Below are positions 63,561 through 64,000 of a stretch of 64,000 nucleotides of DNA, one piece after another. The position numbers and the translations under genes were made by a program. Each line of letters starts with the position of its first letter. The stretch's first letter is position 1. The notes below the pieces were generated by a model that saw only the letters and a program-made list of their open reading frames with translations, was not told the origin of the DNA and did not search any database. The stretch is from Zeugodacus cucurbitae (taxonomy: Eukaryota > Arthropoda > Insecta > Diptera > Tephritidae), in assembly GCF_028554725.1 (NCBI RefSeq), contig NC_071668.1, forward strand, positions 74,889,719 through 74,953,718. Reading direction: 5' to 3'.

Positions 63561-64000
63561 TGTGTTACAGTAATCGGATTTAGTTCAAATTTTCGCCGTT
63601 TCGTTTGATAATCTTTTCCATCTAGACGGCATTTTCATCATACCCCCCTCGTAGAAGCCACCCTTCTTATTTGCGAAGTACTCGAACAGCCACTTTTCAA
63701 AAGCCTTTTTTGAATTCAACTTTACACCACCAAGGACTTTCGCCATGGACAGGAACAGGATCACTTGGCGCTATGTCCGCTTGGCACTTGTCCGCTTCAA
63801 AAATGGGTCAAGTTCGTTCCATTTCAGCAGCATATCGCAGGCGTTGATTCGGTCCAGAAGGTCTTTTTGCGTCAAATCATGCGGCAACCAAACATCAACC
63901 TTTTTTGTGTATCCAGCCTTCTGCAGATAGTTAGTTTAAAATGGTTTGGTGAATAACTGCCATCTCCTGGACGATGTCACGAGATGCCACATGCCGGTCT
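63561..64000 (-). pseudogene. Mariner-family transposon copy D, truncated by the window end
   Basis: The minus strand shows the same transposase family as copies A-C: HTH text at 63955-64000 (DRHVASRDI), QTILN-LQKAGYTKKVDVWLP, HDLTQKDLLDRINACDMLLK and NELDPFLKR, then a deletion straight into the late region around 63780. The 3' untranslated text (GTGTTACAGTAATCGGATTT at 63562) matches copy B, but the terminal repeat is not recognisable. Its 5' part lies outside the window. Confidence 0.8.

Larger units (their letters stand above)
27191..64000 (+). other. Very long first intron (or intron plus intergenic DNA) of the secreted-protein gene
   Basis: It starts at donor GTAAGTG, and no acceptor linked to a convincing exon is seen before the window ends. 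Stretches without an identified element are 28651-30889, 31766-33789, 34076-35639, 36141-40041, 41024-44294, 45532-49630, 51431-53005, 53668-60579 and 61647-63560. They hold AT-rich sequence with CAA/GTT triplet runs (for example 37600-37760, 46470-46600, 54061-54078, 62580-62592) and CA/GT tracts (54187-54202). Less AT-rich islands at about 37420-38050, 42590-43070, 50350-50590, 52000-52400 and 57520-58350 have overlapping short open frames but no domain I can name. Confidence 0.45.

Noticed and set aside
1..64000. tRNA, rRNA, CRISPR arrays, riboswitches, bacterial operon signals
   Set aside because: No tRNA B-box-like GGTTCRANTCC with a matching A box was found by eye. The repeats lack the regular short-repeat/unique-spacer pattern of CRISPR, and the splice sites and composition are eukaryotic.

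Overview
The window looks like nuclear DNA of a higher fly. It is AT-rich with long introns, abundant CAA/GTT triplet runs, GT-AG splice sites and several decayed mariner-type transposons. The kinase exons read closely like the Drosophila DYRK-family gene smi35A (Dyrk2). The intron sizes and the mariner and non-LTR remnants suggest a tephritid fruit fly (Bactrocera/Zeugodacus/Ceratitis type). That placement is an inference from recognition, not from a search.

Layout. Positions 1-9541 hold the 3' part of smi35A on the + strand: three coding exons (2097-2235, 2449-2620, 8442-9541) carrying the second half of the kinase domain and a long Ser/Gly/Thr/Asn-rich tail. Its 5' exons lie before the window. 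From 9542 to about 25 kb there is an AT-rich 3' flank and intergenic DNA with three transposase remnants (18.4, 21.0 and 24.2 kb) and one unexplained minus-strand coding-like fragment (21.9 kb). From 25.2 to 27.1 kb the base composition rises and becomes rich in CAA repeats. This looks like the promoter and 5' UTR of a second + strand gene. Its first coding exon (27083-27190) encodes a signal peptide and 12 residues of a secreted or extracellular protein I cannot identify with certainty.

From 27191 to the end of the window (about 36.8 kb) I find no further convincing exon, so this appears to be a very long first intron, although other short genes cannot be excluded. It contains several separate locally repeated arrays (27.7, 30.9, 35.7, 44.3, 49.6, 51.0 and 60.6 kb), a short inverted-repeat element (45.4 kb), a non-LTR retrotransposon tail (33.8 kb) and three more copies of the same mariner family (40.0, 53.0 and 63.6 kb).

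The most unusual signals are non-coding. A hairpin unit with 20-21-nt arms and an invariant 12-nt loop length is repeated four times at 60.58-61.42 kb, the last two inside a 335-bp tandem duplication. A 19-bp segment is inverted in one mariner copy relative to its three relatives, and the reading frame stays open in either orientation. No CRISPR, operon, rRNA or tRNA was seen.
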